The translations under genes and the position numbers were made by a program. Below the pieces are notes generated by a model. It searched no databases. It was not told the DNA's origin and saw only the letters and a program-made list of their open reading frames with translations. This document shows, one piece after another, positions 1-8,328 of a stretch of DNA of 23,801 nt (positions within the stretch are counted from its first letter, which is position 1; each line of letters opens with the position of its first letter). This stretch comes from DATEUP01 sp035283065 (GTDB taxonomy: Archaea > Thermoplasmatota > DTKX01 > DATEUP01). The stretch spans positions 1-23,801 of the forward strand of contig DATEUP010000078.1 in the NCBI GenBank assembly GCA_035283065.1, in the 5' to 3' direction.

Positions 1-2
1 TC

Positions 3-2372
3 TCCGTGAGGACCGATTGGACGTACTTCGACGGCCAAGAGCTTTCCGACGACCCTTGGGGCGGCCTAACGCTCGGGGTGGCCGGCTCCTTCGCGGTTGA
101 CCTACAGGTCGAATCGCCGCGTGGCCGTGCGGTTGTGGGGCCCCTCGAGGTGCCTGTCCGCTTCACCGCGCAGGCCTACACGCCATGGGCAAACCGCGAA
201 TCGCTCGTGGGGAAGGCCGCGTTTGAGGCCGCCCTCCTGGACCTTTCGACCCTCGGGCGCGCGAGCCGGTTTGCGCCCTCCCTCATTCTTGCGGGCTTCG
301 AGCCGAACGAGACGGGGAAGTTTGCCCTCAACGCGAGCAGCCGGGCCGTCGTGCTCGACGTCCTGGTGAGAGAATCGGCCGTCCGCCTGCCGCCCTTGGA
401 GAACATCACGGAATTCATGAAGGCCTGGGCGCCGCCGGTGGTGCGCCTCCGCCCGGCCACGATCCTCCTCGAGTCGCCTTCGGACCTCGACGGCTCGCGC
501 GCGCTCGTGACAGTCGACGGGGCCGATGCCTCGAGCGGCAGGGTCGCGGGCGGCCGTGTCGAATTGCCCGCCTTTCCCGCCGGGCGCCACACGGTCAAAG
601 TTTCCCTCGAGGCGAACGCAATCGAATACATGGGCCAGGCCGAGGCGACCGATGCCGGAGCTTCGGCCCCCATCCACGTGGCGATGGCCCCAACCATCTC
701 CAGCGCGTTCCTCCTCGACGCGCTTGCGCGTGGCGAGGCCGTTCACGAGCGCGCGGGGTTCGCCGTCCTCGACGAGGCCGGCGACATCGTGGGGCTCAAG
801 CGGCCGACGGACACCCGCACGGCGCTCGAGGCGGCCGCGTTTGCCGAGGCCGTCTTGCTGCGGCTCGAGGCGCTCGACTGGGCGCGCGAAAGCTCGGGGC
901 CGAGGCAGGCCCGCGCGCGCGACGCCCAGCTCTTCCTCAAGGTCACGGCTTTGACTCTCAAGGCCGCCGACGCCTCCTACAAGGAGCTGCACAACGCGAG
1001 CCTGCCGATCGGCGCCCTCGCCGCCTCGGCCGCGGAACTCACGTTCAAGCCCGACGTGAAGGCGGCCGTCGCGGTCACAGCGGCCTCGTTCACGCTGGCG
1101 AAGGTCGCCGTCGACAAGGGCCTCGTCGAGGTCACGTTCCTCACGCCCACGCGTGCCATCGGAAAACTCCAGTTCGGTTTCGACCGCCTTCTGCTCGTCT
1201 CGACGGCCCTCGCCGGAGCCCTCACGCTTGCAAACGACGCCGTCAAGATCACCCGGGCGCTCAATGGAAGCGCGCCGGCCGATGGGAAAACCCTCGGGCT
1301 CCTCATCGCCTCGACGGCGACGGACTTCGTGGGGATCTCGGTCGCCGTCGCGCGAGGCGTCTACACGCTGGCGGGCAAGGAGGCGCTTGCCGCCGTGAAG
1401 TCGACGCTTGGCCGGTTGACGATCGCCGTCGGCGCCGCGGCGCTCATCATCGACCTCGCGATGCTCTACCACAAGCACGGCGGCGACCTTGGCGCCGTCT
1501 GGGAAGAGCTTGTCCACCCGGCGAGTGTGGGCGACCTGATGCACCTGCCGAACCTCGTCGGCGCCGCCGTGGTCGTCGCGGTAGACATCCTCCAGCTTGC
1601 CGGCGCGACCGCCGTGGCGGGCGGACCCGTCGGAATTGCCGCGAGCCTCTTCGTCCTGGCGGCCTTGCTCGTCGCCAACAAGGAGCAGGTGGCCTCGGCA
1701 ATCTGGGGGACGATACCCTACGGCGCGCTCCCGGGCATCCGCTCGACGGTCGCAGAGACCTTGAATGCATCTTTTGGCGCGGCCGCCTCGTCAAATTCCA
1801 TGGACCGTGCGCGCCTCGATGCGGCGGCTCGAAGTTCCTCCGCGTCGGGTTCGAAGGACTGGCTTGATTCGCTGATGGCCGCCGATTCTGAGGACGCGCA
1901 AGACGCGTTCCAAGGCAGCAGGGCTTGGACCGCGCGCGCGGAAGCGGCCGCGCGCCTTGCAGGGGCTGCATCAAGGCTGCACTTTGCCGCCGCCGCCCTT
2001 GCTGAGCAGCTCGACGACCTTGCCTCGTCGGCCTTTCTCGCCGACGAGGGGCGCCGCTCGGAAGGGTACGCCTACCACTTCGAGCCGGGGAAGGAGGTCC
2101 ACTACCGCGGCGACGCGCAGGTCGCCCTGCTTTTCGAGGGGGGCCTCAGGGCAAACCTCACTCGCGCCGAGTGGAGGGCGCTCCTCGAGGCGGCCGAGCC
2201 GGCCGACCTGCCGAGGTACGCGTTCACCTACGACCTCACGGAGACGAACGGAATTCCCCTCGGCGAGTACGAGAGGTGGGCCGACAAGGTCCAGGCGGCG
2301 GGTGCGGCGCTCGAGGCCGCCTTCGAGGGCCTGCTCGCCGCAGAGCGGGACATCGAGGCGCTGCCGGCCTGA
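3..2372 (+). CDS. Large exported/surface-like protein of unknown function, probably 5'-truncated by the window
   Basis: The frame is open to the left edge of the window. The first possible start is GTG at 6, but residue 1 onward has no signal peptide and already looks like a folded beta domain, so the true start probably lies upstream. About 788 residues are visible. Residues 1-225 are beta-rich and Ig-like, with an Ala/Gly/Asp-rich repeat-like stretch at 145-205. Residues 270-470 are mostly helical and Ala-rich. Strongly hydrophobic segments lie at about 472-487 and 515-557. The C-terminal 200 residues are helical and charged. Seven N-x-S/T sequons (N101, N109, N133, N330, N420, N587, N717) fit an archaeal glycosylated envelope protein. 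I recognise no family. The gene converges on topA with only 10 bp between stop codons. Coding is certain from length and codon bias; function is unknown. Confidence 0.8.
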   Translation, partial: SVRTDWTYFDGQELSDDPWGGLTLGVAGSFAVDLQVESPRGRAVVGPLEVPVRFTAQAYTPWANRESLVGKAAFEAALLDLSTLGRASRFAPSLILAGFEPNETGKFALNASSRAVVLDVLVRESAVRLPPLENITEFMKAWAPPVVRLRPATILLESPSDLDGSRALVTVDGADASSGRVAGGRVELPAFPAGRHTVKVSLEANAIEYMGQAEATDAGASAPIHVAMAPTISSAFLLDALARGEAVHERAGFAVLDEAGDIVGLKRPTDTRTALEAAAFAEAVLLRLEALDWARESSGPRQARARDAQLFLKVTALTLKAADASYKELHNASLPIGALAASAAELTFKPDVKAAVAVTAASFTLAKVAVDKGLVEVTFLTPTRAIGKLQFGFDRLLLVSTALAGALTLANDAVKITRALNGSAPADGKTLGLLIASTATDFVGISVAVARGVYTLAGKEALAAVKSTLGRLTIAVGAAALIIDLAMLYHKHGGDLGAVWEELVHPASVGDLMHLPNLVGAAVVVAVDILQLAGATAVAGGPVGIAASLFVLAALLVANKEQVASAIWGTIPYGALPGIRSTVAETLNASFGAAASSNSMDRARLDAAARSSSASGSKDWLDSLMAADSEDAQDAFQGSRAWTARAEAAARLAGAASRLHFAAAALAEQLDDLASSAFLADEGRRSEGYAYHFEPGKEVHYRGDAQVALLFEGGLRANLTRAEWRALLEAAEPADLPRYAFTYDLTETNGIPLGEYERWADKVQAAGAALEAAFEGLLAAERDIEALPA

Positions 2373-2382
2373 GCCCCTGCGC

Positions 2383-4713
2383 CTATTTCTCGGTCGCCGC
2401 TTCCGGCGCCGCTTGGCGGCCGGCGCGGCGCCTCGGCGGCGGGTTTGCCATGGCTTCGGCGACCGCCTTCACTTTGCGCGGCGCCTTGACGGGCGCGCGC
2501 GAGCGCTTCCCCGGCGCCCTCTTCGAAGGGGGCGCCCCGGCACCGGCCTCCTCGCCGCCCTCGGTCGAGGGGACTTTCGGGCCCGAAAGGGCCTCGGCCG
2601 GGAGGTCGCCCCGCGCGACCGCGACGGCCGCGAGCTGCTTGCCCCGTTCTGTGGCCTCCGCCTTCTCCTTCTCCTGCGCCGCGAGCCTCTCGAGCCTCGT
2701 CGGGCACTGGAGGTTCACGCACACCTCCCAGGGCCTTCGGCCCTTCGAGTAGACGCGGACCATCGGCGAGGGGCAGCGCGGGCACACGACGCCCATCGCC
2801 TCGAGGCGCCCGTACTGCGGGAGGGGATAGGACTGCTCGCACTCCGGGTAGTTGATGCACCCCGCGAACCGCTTGCCGGCCCGCGAGCTCTTCACGATGA
2901 TGTCGCCTTGGTCGCGCGGGCACTTGCCGATCGTGTTGTGCTTGCGGATCGCGACCTTGATCTCGTCGCCGATCTCCTTCTTCTTCGAGTCGAGGATCTC
3001 CATGACTTGGCGGAGCATCTGCTTGGACTCCTCGGTCACCTCCTCGAAAGACTTCTCGCCGGTCGCGATGAGCTCCATGTCCTTCTCGAGCTGCGCAGTC
3101 ATCTCGGGGCGCGTGATGATCGCGGCGTGGCGCTCGAGCGCGTCGATGACGATCTTGCCGACCTCCGTGGGGACCGCGGGGTTCGAGATGATGTACGAGC
3201 GGTCGTAGAGCTTCTGGACGATCGTGTGGCGCGTGGCCTTCGTGCCGAGGCCGAGCCGCTCCATCTCCGTGATGAGCGACCCTTGCGACCACCGCGGGGG
3301 CGGGAGCGTCTCCTTCTTCGCCTTCTCGACCTTGTTGACCTTGAGCTCCTCGCCGACCTGCATCTTGGGCAGGATCGTCTCCTTGATCTCGAGGTACGGG
3401 TAGAAGTGGCGCCACCCAGCCTCGACCACGCGCGTGCCCTTGGCCTGGAAGGGCTCGGCCCCGACGTCGACCTTCACCGTGAGCGTTTCGGTCTTCGCTT
3501 CCGGGGCCAGGGTCGCGAGGAACCGGCGCACAACGAGTTCGTAGACCTTCCACTCGTCGGGCTTGAGGGCCGCGCGGTCGGCCGCCTCGACCGGGTGGAC
3601 CGGCGGGTGGTCCGTCGCGGTCTTGGGGCCCTTCACGGGGACAATTTGCTCCTGCTCCTCGATCTCGAGGATGAGCGGCTTGAACTCGCTCCTCTTGAGG
3701 TTGTCGAGGATCTCGCCGATCCCAAGCGAGGGCGGGTAGACCGTGTTGTCCGTCCGCGGGTACGAGATGAACCCGCGCATGTAGAGGGACTCGGCGAGGT
3801 TCATCGCGGCGTTTGCCGAGATGCCGATGCGCCCGGCGGCTTGGAGGAACGAAGTCGTGTTGAAGGGCGGGACGGGCTTGTCCGTCCGGGTCTTGGCAAC
3901 GACGCTCGTGACCGTCCCCGACTGCGCCGCCGATGCGGCCCTGTGCGCCTTCTCAGCCTCGGCCTCGACGAAGAAGCGGCCGTGCGCGTGCTCGGCGTCG
4001 AACCGGCCCTCGCCCTCGAGCTTGGCCGTGACGACCCAGTAGGGCTTCGGGCGGAACGCGTCGATCTGCCGCTCGCGGTCGACGATGATCGCGAGGGTGG
4101 GCGACTGGACGCGCCCCACCGAGAGGAAGTCCTGGCCGACTTGGCCCGAGGTCATGGAGAGGTAGCGGGTGAGGACCACACCCCAGGCGAGGTCGACCGC
4201 CTGGCGCGACTCGCCGGACTTCGCGAGTTTGTAGTCGATGGCGGTCGGCGTCTCGAAGGCCGTCTTGACTTCCTTGGGCGTCAGGGCCGAGAACTGCGCG
4301 CGCTTGAAGTTCAGCTTCTTGTTGGTCGCCTTGAGGATGTCGAGGGCCTCGACGCCGATGAGCTCGCCCTCCCGGTCGTAGTCCGTGGCGATGAGGACGC
4401 GGTTCGCGGTCTTGGCGAGCTTGCGAAGCGCGGCGACGATGGCCTGCGCCTTGCCCCTCGACTCCGGCCGCTTCTCGGGCTCGACGTCGACGAGCTTGGA
4501 GGGCGCAATCGAGAACCAGCGCTTGAATTTCTTCGGGTAGTCGAGCTCGACGACGTGGCCCGAGAGCCCGATGACGGTGAAGCGCTCGGCCGCGTGGGTC
4601 CAGTCGTACGTGGAGGTCGAGGAGACGATCTGCCGCTTCGACCGCCCCCCGGAGAGGATCTGGGCGATGCGCTTGGCCGCGATGTCCTTCTCCGCGACGA
4701 TGAGCGTGTGCAG
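2383..4713 (-). CDS. topA: Archaeal DNA topoisomerase I (type IA), start codon uncertain
   Basis: Type IA topoisomerases relax negatively supercoiled DNA through a 5'-phosphotyrosine intermediate. The reading frame continues upstream of the internal GTG at 4179 with clear homology. The Toprim domain starts at HTLIVAEKD and contains the acidic triad ATDYDREGELIG (D111, D113, E115). The catalytic tyrosine is Y318 in FISYPRTDN. Two zinc ribbons follow: the first keeps three Cys (C598, C619, C625) but has Asp where the second Cys should be (CPRDQG); the second has all four (C644, C647, C665, C670). Residues from about 678 to the end form a long Lys/Arg/Ala/Pro-rich tail, probably for DNA binding. 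No ATG, GTG or TTG lies between the upstream in-frame stop (about 4747) and the Toprim domain. I therefore placed the start at CTG 4713 (776 aa). A one-base indel in the GC run just upstream would instead bring TTG 4736 into frame. Confidence 0.93.
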   Translation of the reverse strand: MHTLIVAEKDIAAKRIAQILSGGRSKRQIVSSTSTYDWTHAAERFTVIGLSGHVVELDYPKKFKRWFSIAPSKLVDVEPEKRPESRGKAQAIVAALRKLAKTANRVLIATDYDREGELIGVEALDILKATNKKLNFKRAQFSALTPKEVKTAFETPTAIDYKLAKSGESRQAVDLAWGVVLTRYLSMTSGQVGQDFLSVGRVQSPTLAIIVDRERQIDAFRPKPYWVVTAKLEGEGRFDAEHAHGRFFVEAEAEKAHRAASAAQSGTVTSVVAKTRTDKPVPPFNTTSFLQAAGRIGISANAAMNLAESLYMRGFISYPRTDNTVYPPSLGIGEILDNLKRSEFKPLILEIEEQEQIVPVKGPKTATDHPPVHPVEAADRAALKPDEWKVYELVVRRFLATLAPEAKTETLTVKVDVGAEPFQAKGTRVVEAGWRHFYPYLEIKETILPKMQVGEELKVNKVEKAKKETLPPPRWSQGSLITEMERLGLGTKATRHTIVQKLYDRSYIISNPAVPTEVGKIVIDALERHAAIITRPEMTAQLEKDMELIATGEKSFEEVTEESKQMLRQVMEILDSKKKEIGDEIKVAIRKHNTIGKCPRDQGDIIVKSSRAGKRFAGCINYPECEQSYPLPQYGRLEAMGVVCPRCPSPMVRVYSKGRRPWEVCVNLQCPTRLERLAAQEKEKAEATERGKQLAAVAVARGDLPAEALSGPKVPSTEGGEEAGAGAPPSKRAPGKRSRAPVKAPRKVKAVAEAMANPPPRRRAGRQAAPEAATEK

Positions 4714-4806
4714 AGGGCGGGCCCCGGGCCGCCCAAACGGTAAGCCCTATTTGGAGATTTGCCGCGAGGGCGCTGCGGCCGGGACGGCTGTCTGGGGGTG
4801 CGAAAG

Positions 4807-4857
4807 GCGCGCGCACATGCGCGCGCGCATGCGCACGCGCGCGCGTACGCGCGCGCG
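4807..4857. repeat. 51-bp strictly alternating purine-pyrimidine tract (Z-DNA-prone)
   Basis: Every base from 4807 to 4857 alternates purine and pyrimidine, mostly as GC/CG steps with a few CA, AT and TA steps. It lies in the 311-bp divergent spacer between the 5' end of topA and the small gene starting at 5025. Such tracts are the classic sequence class that flips to left-handed Z-DNA under negative supercoiling. Any role in topA control is inference. Confidence 0.8.
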
Positions 4858-4948
4858 AGCGGATCGTAGGGAGTCGGTCAAGGCCCGCGGCAATTCCGAG
4901 CAGAATGTGCGAGCGGCCTGCCAGGTCTTCACGCGGAGCCCGCCAACC

Positions 4949-4956
4949 TTTATTTA
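4949..4956 (+). promoter_or_regulatory. TATA-like box for the gene at 5025
   Basis: TTTATTTA stands out in GC-rich surroundings. It would place transcription start near 4978-4982, about 45 nt before GTG 5025. The remainder of the 4714-5024 spacer shows only the alternating tract and no further gene. Confidence 0.5.
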
Positions 4957-5024
4957 GCGACCTGTCCGGTGAACCGGCGGTTGGGCGGGCACTTCGGGGA
5001 ACCGGGGTGAAGGAGGGCGCGCAC

Positions 5025-5393
5025 GTGGACGATGACCTCAAGGCTTTCCTCGATTGGCTGAGGGCAAGCCGCGGGAAACAGCGGCCCGAGAAGTGGTACG
5101 ACCTCACGATCGACCTCGTCTACGAGTACCGGAGCAAGTACATGCCGCCGCTCAAGGGCTTCCTGCAGTTCGTCGACGACTCGATCGACGCGATCCAGTT
5201 CGAGCATGAGATCGAGGAGCAGACGATCGAGGCGCTCAAGGCGAACCTGCGCGAGGACATCCGCGCGGAGCTCGACCGGCTGCGCGGCGAGAGCGACGAA
5301 TTCCGGAAGCGCCACGCGCAGCGCGAGACGGACAAGCGCTACTTCCAGAGTGCGCACATCCTCGGGCTCATCTACCGCGGCAAGATGCAGTAG
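5025..5393 (+). CDS. Small helical protein of unknown function (122 aa)
   Basis: I chose GTG 5025 because AGGAGGG at 5011-5017 sits 7 nt upstream and the TATA-like box at 4949 fits. An in-frame GTG at 5007 overlaps that ribosome site, and a longer frame to 4905 runs into promoter sequence. The protein is acidic and helical with no Cys, signal or membrane segment. Residues 55-108 are rich in Glu, Arg, Asp and Leu with heptad-like spacing, suggesting a coiled coil. The N-terminal half has an aromatic patch (WYDL, YEYRSKYMPP, FLQF). It is divergent from topA and converges on the exporter gene with a 6-bp gap. I do not recognise a family. Good codon bias and the ribosome site support a real gene. 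Confidence 0.75.
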   Translation: MDDDLKAFLDWLRASRGKQRPEKWYDLTIDLVYEYRSKYMPPLKGFLQFVDDSIDAIQFEHEIEEQTIEALKANLREDIRAELDRLRGESDEFRKRHAQRETDKRYFQSAHILGLIYRGKMQ

Positions 5394-5399
5394 GGGCCT

Positions 5400-6884
5400 C
5401 TACTTCCCGCGGAGGGACGCGCGCGGCGCCTTCGGGCGGCCGCGGACGAGGCTCGTGGCGACGCCTGCGGCCGTCACCCCGGCGATGATCCAAAGGGTCA
5501 GCCGCTGGGCTTCGACGAAGGGCAGCGCGGCGGGCGCGACGTTACCGGGCGGCAGCGGGATGCCGCCGGTCTGCACCGCGTAGAAGGCCGAGAGCATGGC
5601 CGCCCCTGCGACCACGCCGAGCGCGAGGCCGAGTGAGCGCATCGTGGAGAGGAACCCGGAGGCAAGGCCGAGGAGCGGGCGGTCGACGGCCCCCATGACC
5701 GACGAGTTGTTGGGCGACTGGAAGAGCGCCATCCCGGCGCCGAAGAGCGCGAGCCGCCAGATGAGGTCGAAGTCGCTGGCGGCGGCGCCAAGATTCGTGA
5801 GGGTGGCCACCGCGAGCGTGGCGAGGGCGAGCCCGACGGCGCAAGGGAGGCCGGCCCCGATCCGGTCCGAAAGGCGGCCTGCAAGGGGCCCGATGACGGC
5901 AATCGCAAGGGGGATGGGCAGGAGCGCAAGGCCCATCCTGTACGCTTCGAATCGAAGGACCCCTGTAAGGTAGAACGGGAGCAGGAAGGAGACCGCGCCG
6001 ATGGAGACGAACGAAAAAACCGCGGAGGCATTTGCGGCGACAAACTCGCGGTTGCGGAAGATCGCGAGGTCGAGGAGCGGGGCCGCAGAGCGCCGCTCGA
6101 CGCGGACGAGCGCGAACAGGGCGAGGCCGAAGGCGGCGGCAAGTCCGAGGGTGAGGGGGAAGGGGCCGCCCCCGGCCGGGCCGACCTCAAGGAGCGCAAG
6201 GAGCGCGAGGAGCGAGGCCGGGAGCAGGATGGCGCCTCGGGCGTCGAACGGGTGGAGCGCGCCGTCGGCGCGCCGGAAACGCGAGGGGCCTTCGGCCCGA
6301 GGGACCCAGCGGCTCGACGCAAGGAAGGCGGCGGCCCCGATCGGCAGGTTGATGAGGAAGATCGAAGGCCACCCGAAGGCCCCGAGCAGGAGGCCGCCGA
6401 CGACCGGGCCCGCAGTCTGGCCGCCTGCGACCGCCGAGGCGATCCAGCCGAGGGCCTTGCCGCGCTCTTCGGGCGGAAAGGCCTCCGTGAGGATCGCGGG
6501 CCCGAGCGAGAACATCATCGCGCCGCCAAGCCCCTGGACGACGCGGAAGGCGACGAGCGCCTCGAGCGACCATGCACCCGCGCAGAGCAGGGAGCCCGTG
6601 GTGAAAACGAGGAGCCCGGAAAGGTAGAGCCGGCGCCTGCCGGTGCGGTCCCCGAGCGCGCCGAAGAGGATCAGGGACGAGGCGACGGCCACGAGGTACG
6701 CGCTCACGACGGGCGAAACGGCCGAGGGGTCGACGGAGAACCCCTTGGCCATCCCCGGAAGCGCGAGGTTCACGATCGAGGCGTCGAGGGTCGCCATGAA
6801 GACGCCTGCGGCAACCACGACGAGCACGCGGGCTTTCTGCGGCGCGCCAAGGGTAGGGGAAAGCGCGGGGGCCTCTTCGGGCAT
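5400..6884 (-). CDS. MFS multidrug exporter, DHA2 (14-TM) family
   Basis: The product is a proton-coupled drug exporter of the major facilitator superfamily in the cell membrane. The 494-residue product from ATG 6884 has the DHA2 hallmarks: LDASIVNLALP in helix 1 (about 33-43), the motif A loop GDRTGRRR (78-85), the antiporter motif C region GPVVGGLLLGAFGW (159-172) followed by IFLINLPIG. Length and hydrophobicity fit 14 helices. The frame extends to 7043, but that would overlap the divergent gene and adds a non-conserved leader, so ATG 6884 is preferred. The substrate cannot be told; bacterial and archaeal relatives export drugs, dyes or bile salts. An A/T-rich patch at 6951-6958 (TAGATAGG) is the only TATA-like sequence in the spacer and may serve either direction. 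No local regulator gene is adjacent. Confidence 0.9.
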   Translation of the reverse strand: MPEEAPALSPTLGAPQKARVLVVVAAGVFMATLDASIVNLALPGMAKGFSVDPSAVSPVVSAYLVAVASSLILFGALGDRTGRRRLYLSGLLVFTTGSLLCAGAWSLEALVAFRVVQGLGGAMMFSLGPAILTEAFPPEERGKALGWIASAVAGGQTAGPVVGGLLLGAFGWPSIFLINLPIGAAAFLASSRWVPRAEGPSRFRRADGALHPFDARGAILLPASLLALLALLEVGPAGGGPFPLTLGLAAAFGLALFALVRVERRSAAPLLDLAIFRNREFVAANASAVFSFVSIGAVSFLLPFYLTGVLRFEAYRMGLALLPIPLAIAVIGPLAGRLSDRIGAGLPCAVGLALATLAVATLTNLGAAASDFDLIWRLALFGAGMALFQSPNNSSVMGAVDRPLLGLASGFLSTMRSLGLALGVVAGAAMLSAFYAVQTGGIPLPPGNVAPAALPFVEAQRLTLWIIAGVTAAGVATSLVRGRPKAPRASLRGK

Positions 6885-6990
6885 GGGAAGGAGGGCGCCC
6901 GAGCGCCGGAGCCCGCCAAGAACGTTGTCCCCGAGAGGGGACGCGCAGAGTAGATAGGGTGCCACGACCACGGCCCCCGAGGGGGAGGCC

Positions 6991-7923
6991 TTGGGGAGCG
7001 CGGGCGCAGAGACCGTGAGCGGGCCGCCGCTCGCGCAGCCCAAGGAAGTCGTGCGAGCCGCGGGCCTCGCGTTCGCGACGGACCCCGTGTACCGCCGGGT
7101 CGTCTACGTGAACGTGGCCTTCCTCGCGGTCTTCACGCTCGTGCAGTTCGTCCTCGAGATCCCCCGCGCGCTCGAGCCTTTGCCGGCGGTCCTGCTCTAC
7201 TTCCCGCTCTCGATCGGGCAGTGGCGGTTCTGGCGGTGGCGCGCGCTCGACAGCCATACCGCGCTCGCCTTCATCCGGATCCACAGGCGGGCGTTCAAGG
7301 ACCTCGACGCCCTCGAAAAGCTCGAGAAGCCCGACCTCGTGCGAGGCGACCACCTGCGCGTCGACGTCCGGCTCCCGCTCACCCTTGGCCGCGCCGCCTC
7401 GCGCGCGTTTTACGTCTATTCGATCGCGCTCACGCTCGGCGTCATTTTCTCGACGCTCCTGCTGCCGATCGAAATGGGCTCCCAAGTCTCGCTCGGCGTG
7501 TTCGCGCTGCGCTCGACAGTGATCGCGTTCCTCACCCTCATGTCCGCTTTCGCCCTCGCCTGGATCGTGCCCCCGATCTGGCTCATCGAGGACGCGGGCG
7601 TCCGCTACTTCAGCCGCAAGCAGCAGTCGGTCGAGAGCGTTGCGCGGTGGTACCTGGTGCAGCTCGGGCCGGTCATCGGGGTCGGCGCGATCTCGACCTT
7701 CCTCCTGATCTACTGGGTCGCGGGGTTCACGCTCTACGACACGGTGATTGCGCTTATGCAGCTCTCTCTCACGCTCTACCCGGCCTCGCTCACAGCCACG
7801 TACCTCTACCACAAGTTTAGGGAGGGCGAGGCGCTTGCCACCGTGAAGGCGGCGCTTGCAAGTGAGGGGATGCCGGAGTACCCGTCGCTCCTCAACGCGC
7901 TCGTGAGGCTCGCGCCCAAATAG
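6991..7923 (+). CDS. Multispanning membrane protein of unknown function (about 310 aa)
   Basis: I recognise no family. Hydropathy suggests about six membrane segments: around 39-58, 61-80, 139-160, 170-200, 222-245 and 250-275. A soluble charged loop lies at about 85-135 between helices 2 and 3 (it includes RIHRRAFKDLDALEKLEK), and a short C-terminal tail faces the cytoplasm. The start is uncertain. TTG 6991 follows GGGGGAGG but at a very short spacing, while the in-frame GTG 7015 would shorten the protein by eight residues; neither changes the membrane part. The gene is divergent from the MFS exporter and they may share the TATA-like patch at 6951-6958. Shared regulation with the exporter is possible but not shown. 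It converges on the ABM-like gene. Confidence 0.75.
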   Translation: MGSAGAETVSGPPLAQPKEVVRAAGLAFATDPVYRRVVYVNVAFLAVFTLVQFVLEIPRALEPLPAVLLYFPLSIGQWRFWRWRALDSHTALAFIRIHRRAFKDLDALEKLEKPDLVRGDHLRVDVRLPLTLGRAASRAFYVYSIALTLGVIFSTLLLPIEMGSQVSLGVFALRSTVIAFLTLMSAFALAWIVPPIWLIEDAGVRYFSRKQQSVESVARWYLVQLGPVIGVGAISTFLLIYWVAGFTLYDTVIALMQLSLTLYPASLTATYLYHKFREGEALATVKAALASEGMPEYPSLLNALVRLAPK

Positions 7924-7931
7924 CCGGCGGG

Positions 7932-7950
7932 GCGCGGCCGCAGGCCGCGC
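7932..7950. terminator. GC hairpin between convergent genes
   Basis: A perfect 8-bp inverted repeat (GCGCGGCC, loop GCA, GGCCGCGC) fills the gap between the stop codons at 7923 and 7952. No T-run follows on either side, so it may act as a bidirectional 3'-end or RNA-stabilising hairpin rather than as an intrinsic terminator. Confidence 0.45.
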
Positions 7951-8309
7951 TAGGTGGCGCGGGCGCCTGCCGCGCGGAACACAAGGGCCGCGGCCTTGCG
8001 GGAACGGAAGAACTCGGCCTCTTCGAGGTACCGGAACACGAGCCGCTTTCGGGTGGATGGCGCCTCGGCGGCGGCGAAGAACCCTTCGCAGAGGCGTTTC
8101 GATGACCACGCGGACAGAAGGACGACATGCCGGGGGTTTCGGCCGCCGATGAAGGTCTCCTCCCCGAGGAACCCTCGGGCAAGGCGCATCGCGGAGACGA
8201 GCGAATCGAATTCCGCCAGGAAGTCCCCCTGGGTGCGGACGGGCACCTTGAACGAAAGGAGCCGCACAACGGGCCCGTGCGTCTCGGCGCCCCGCGCCAG
8301 GGAGCTCAC
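7950..8309 (-). CDS. ABM-like (dimeric alpha/beta-barrel) small protein
   Basis: The 119-residue product from GTG 8309 matches the general pattern of antibiotic-biosynthesis-monooxygenase-like ferredoxin-fold proteins. It has a first strand VRLLSFKVP (about 15-23), a helix with FLAEFDSLVSAMR, a GFLGEETFIGG turn, the strand HVVLLSAWSS and a final helix. ABM proteins form dimeric alpha/beta barrels and include small oxygenases and heme- or quinone-acting enzymes; without a clear catalytic signature no reaction can be assigned. The frame is open to 8558, but that part overlaps the ferredoxin gene, so the start was placed at 8309. It lies 19 bp downstream of the ferredoxin gene on the same strand and is probably co-transcribed with it. 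This raises the possibility of ferredoxin-coupled redox chemistry (inference). Confidence 0.65.
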   Translation of the reverse strand: MSSLARGAETHGPVVRLLSFKVPVRTQGDFLAEFDSLVSAMRLARGFLGEETFIGGRNPRHVVLLSAWSSKRLCEGFFAAAEAPSTRKRLVFRYLEEAEFFRSRKAAALVFRAAGARAT

Positions 8310-8328
8310 GCGCGCCCCCCCGGGACGC

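Noticed and set aside
1957..4743. A 928-codon open frame on the plus strand across topA
   Set aside because: It is antisense to topA, has Arg/Leu/Asp-rich low-complexity translation and overlaps the end of the upstream gene. High GC content removes stop codons from shadow frames.
4801..4860. The GC/CA alternation as a CRISPR or tandem repeat array
   Set aside because: It has no repeat unit with spacers; it is a simple alternating purine-pyrimidine tract.
4905..5024. N-terminal extension of the small helical protein to 4905
   Set aside because: The extension runs through the TATA-like box and the AGGAGGG ribosome site, and its composition is not protein-like.
6885..7043. Extension of the MFS exporter to 7043
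   Set aside because: It would overlap the divergent membrane protein gene and adds a leader without family similarity; ATG 6884 precedes the first helix suitably.
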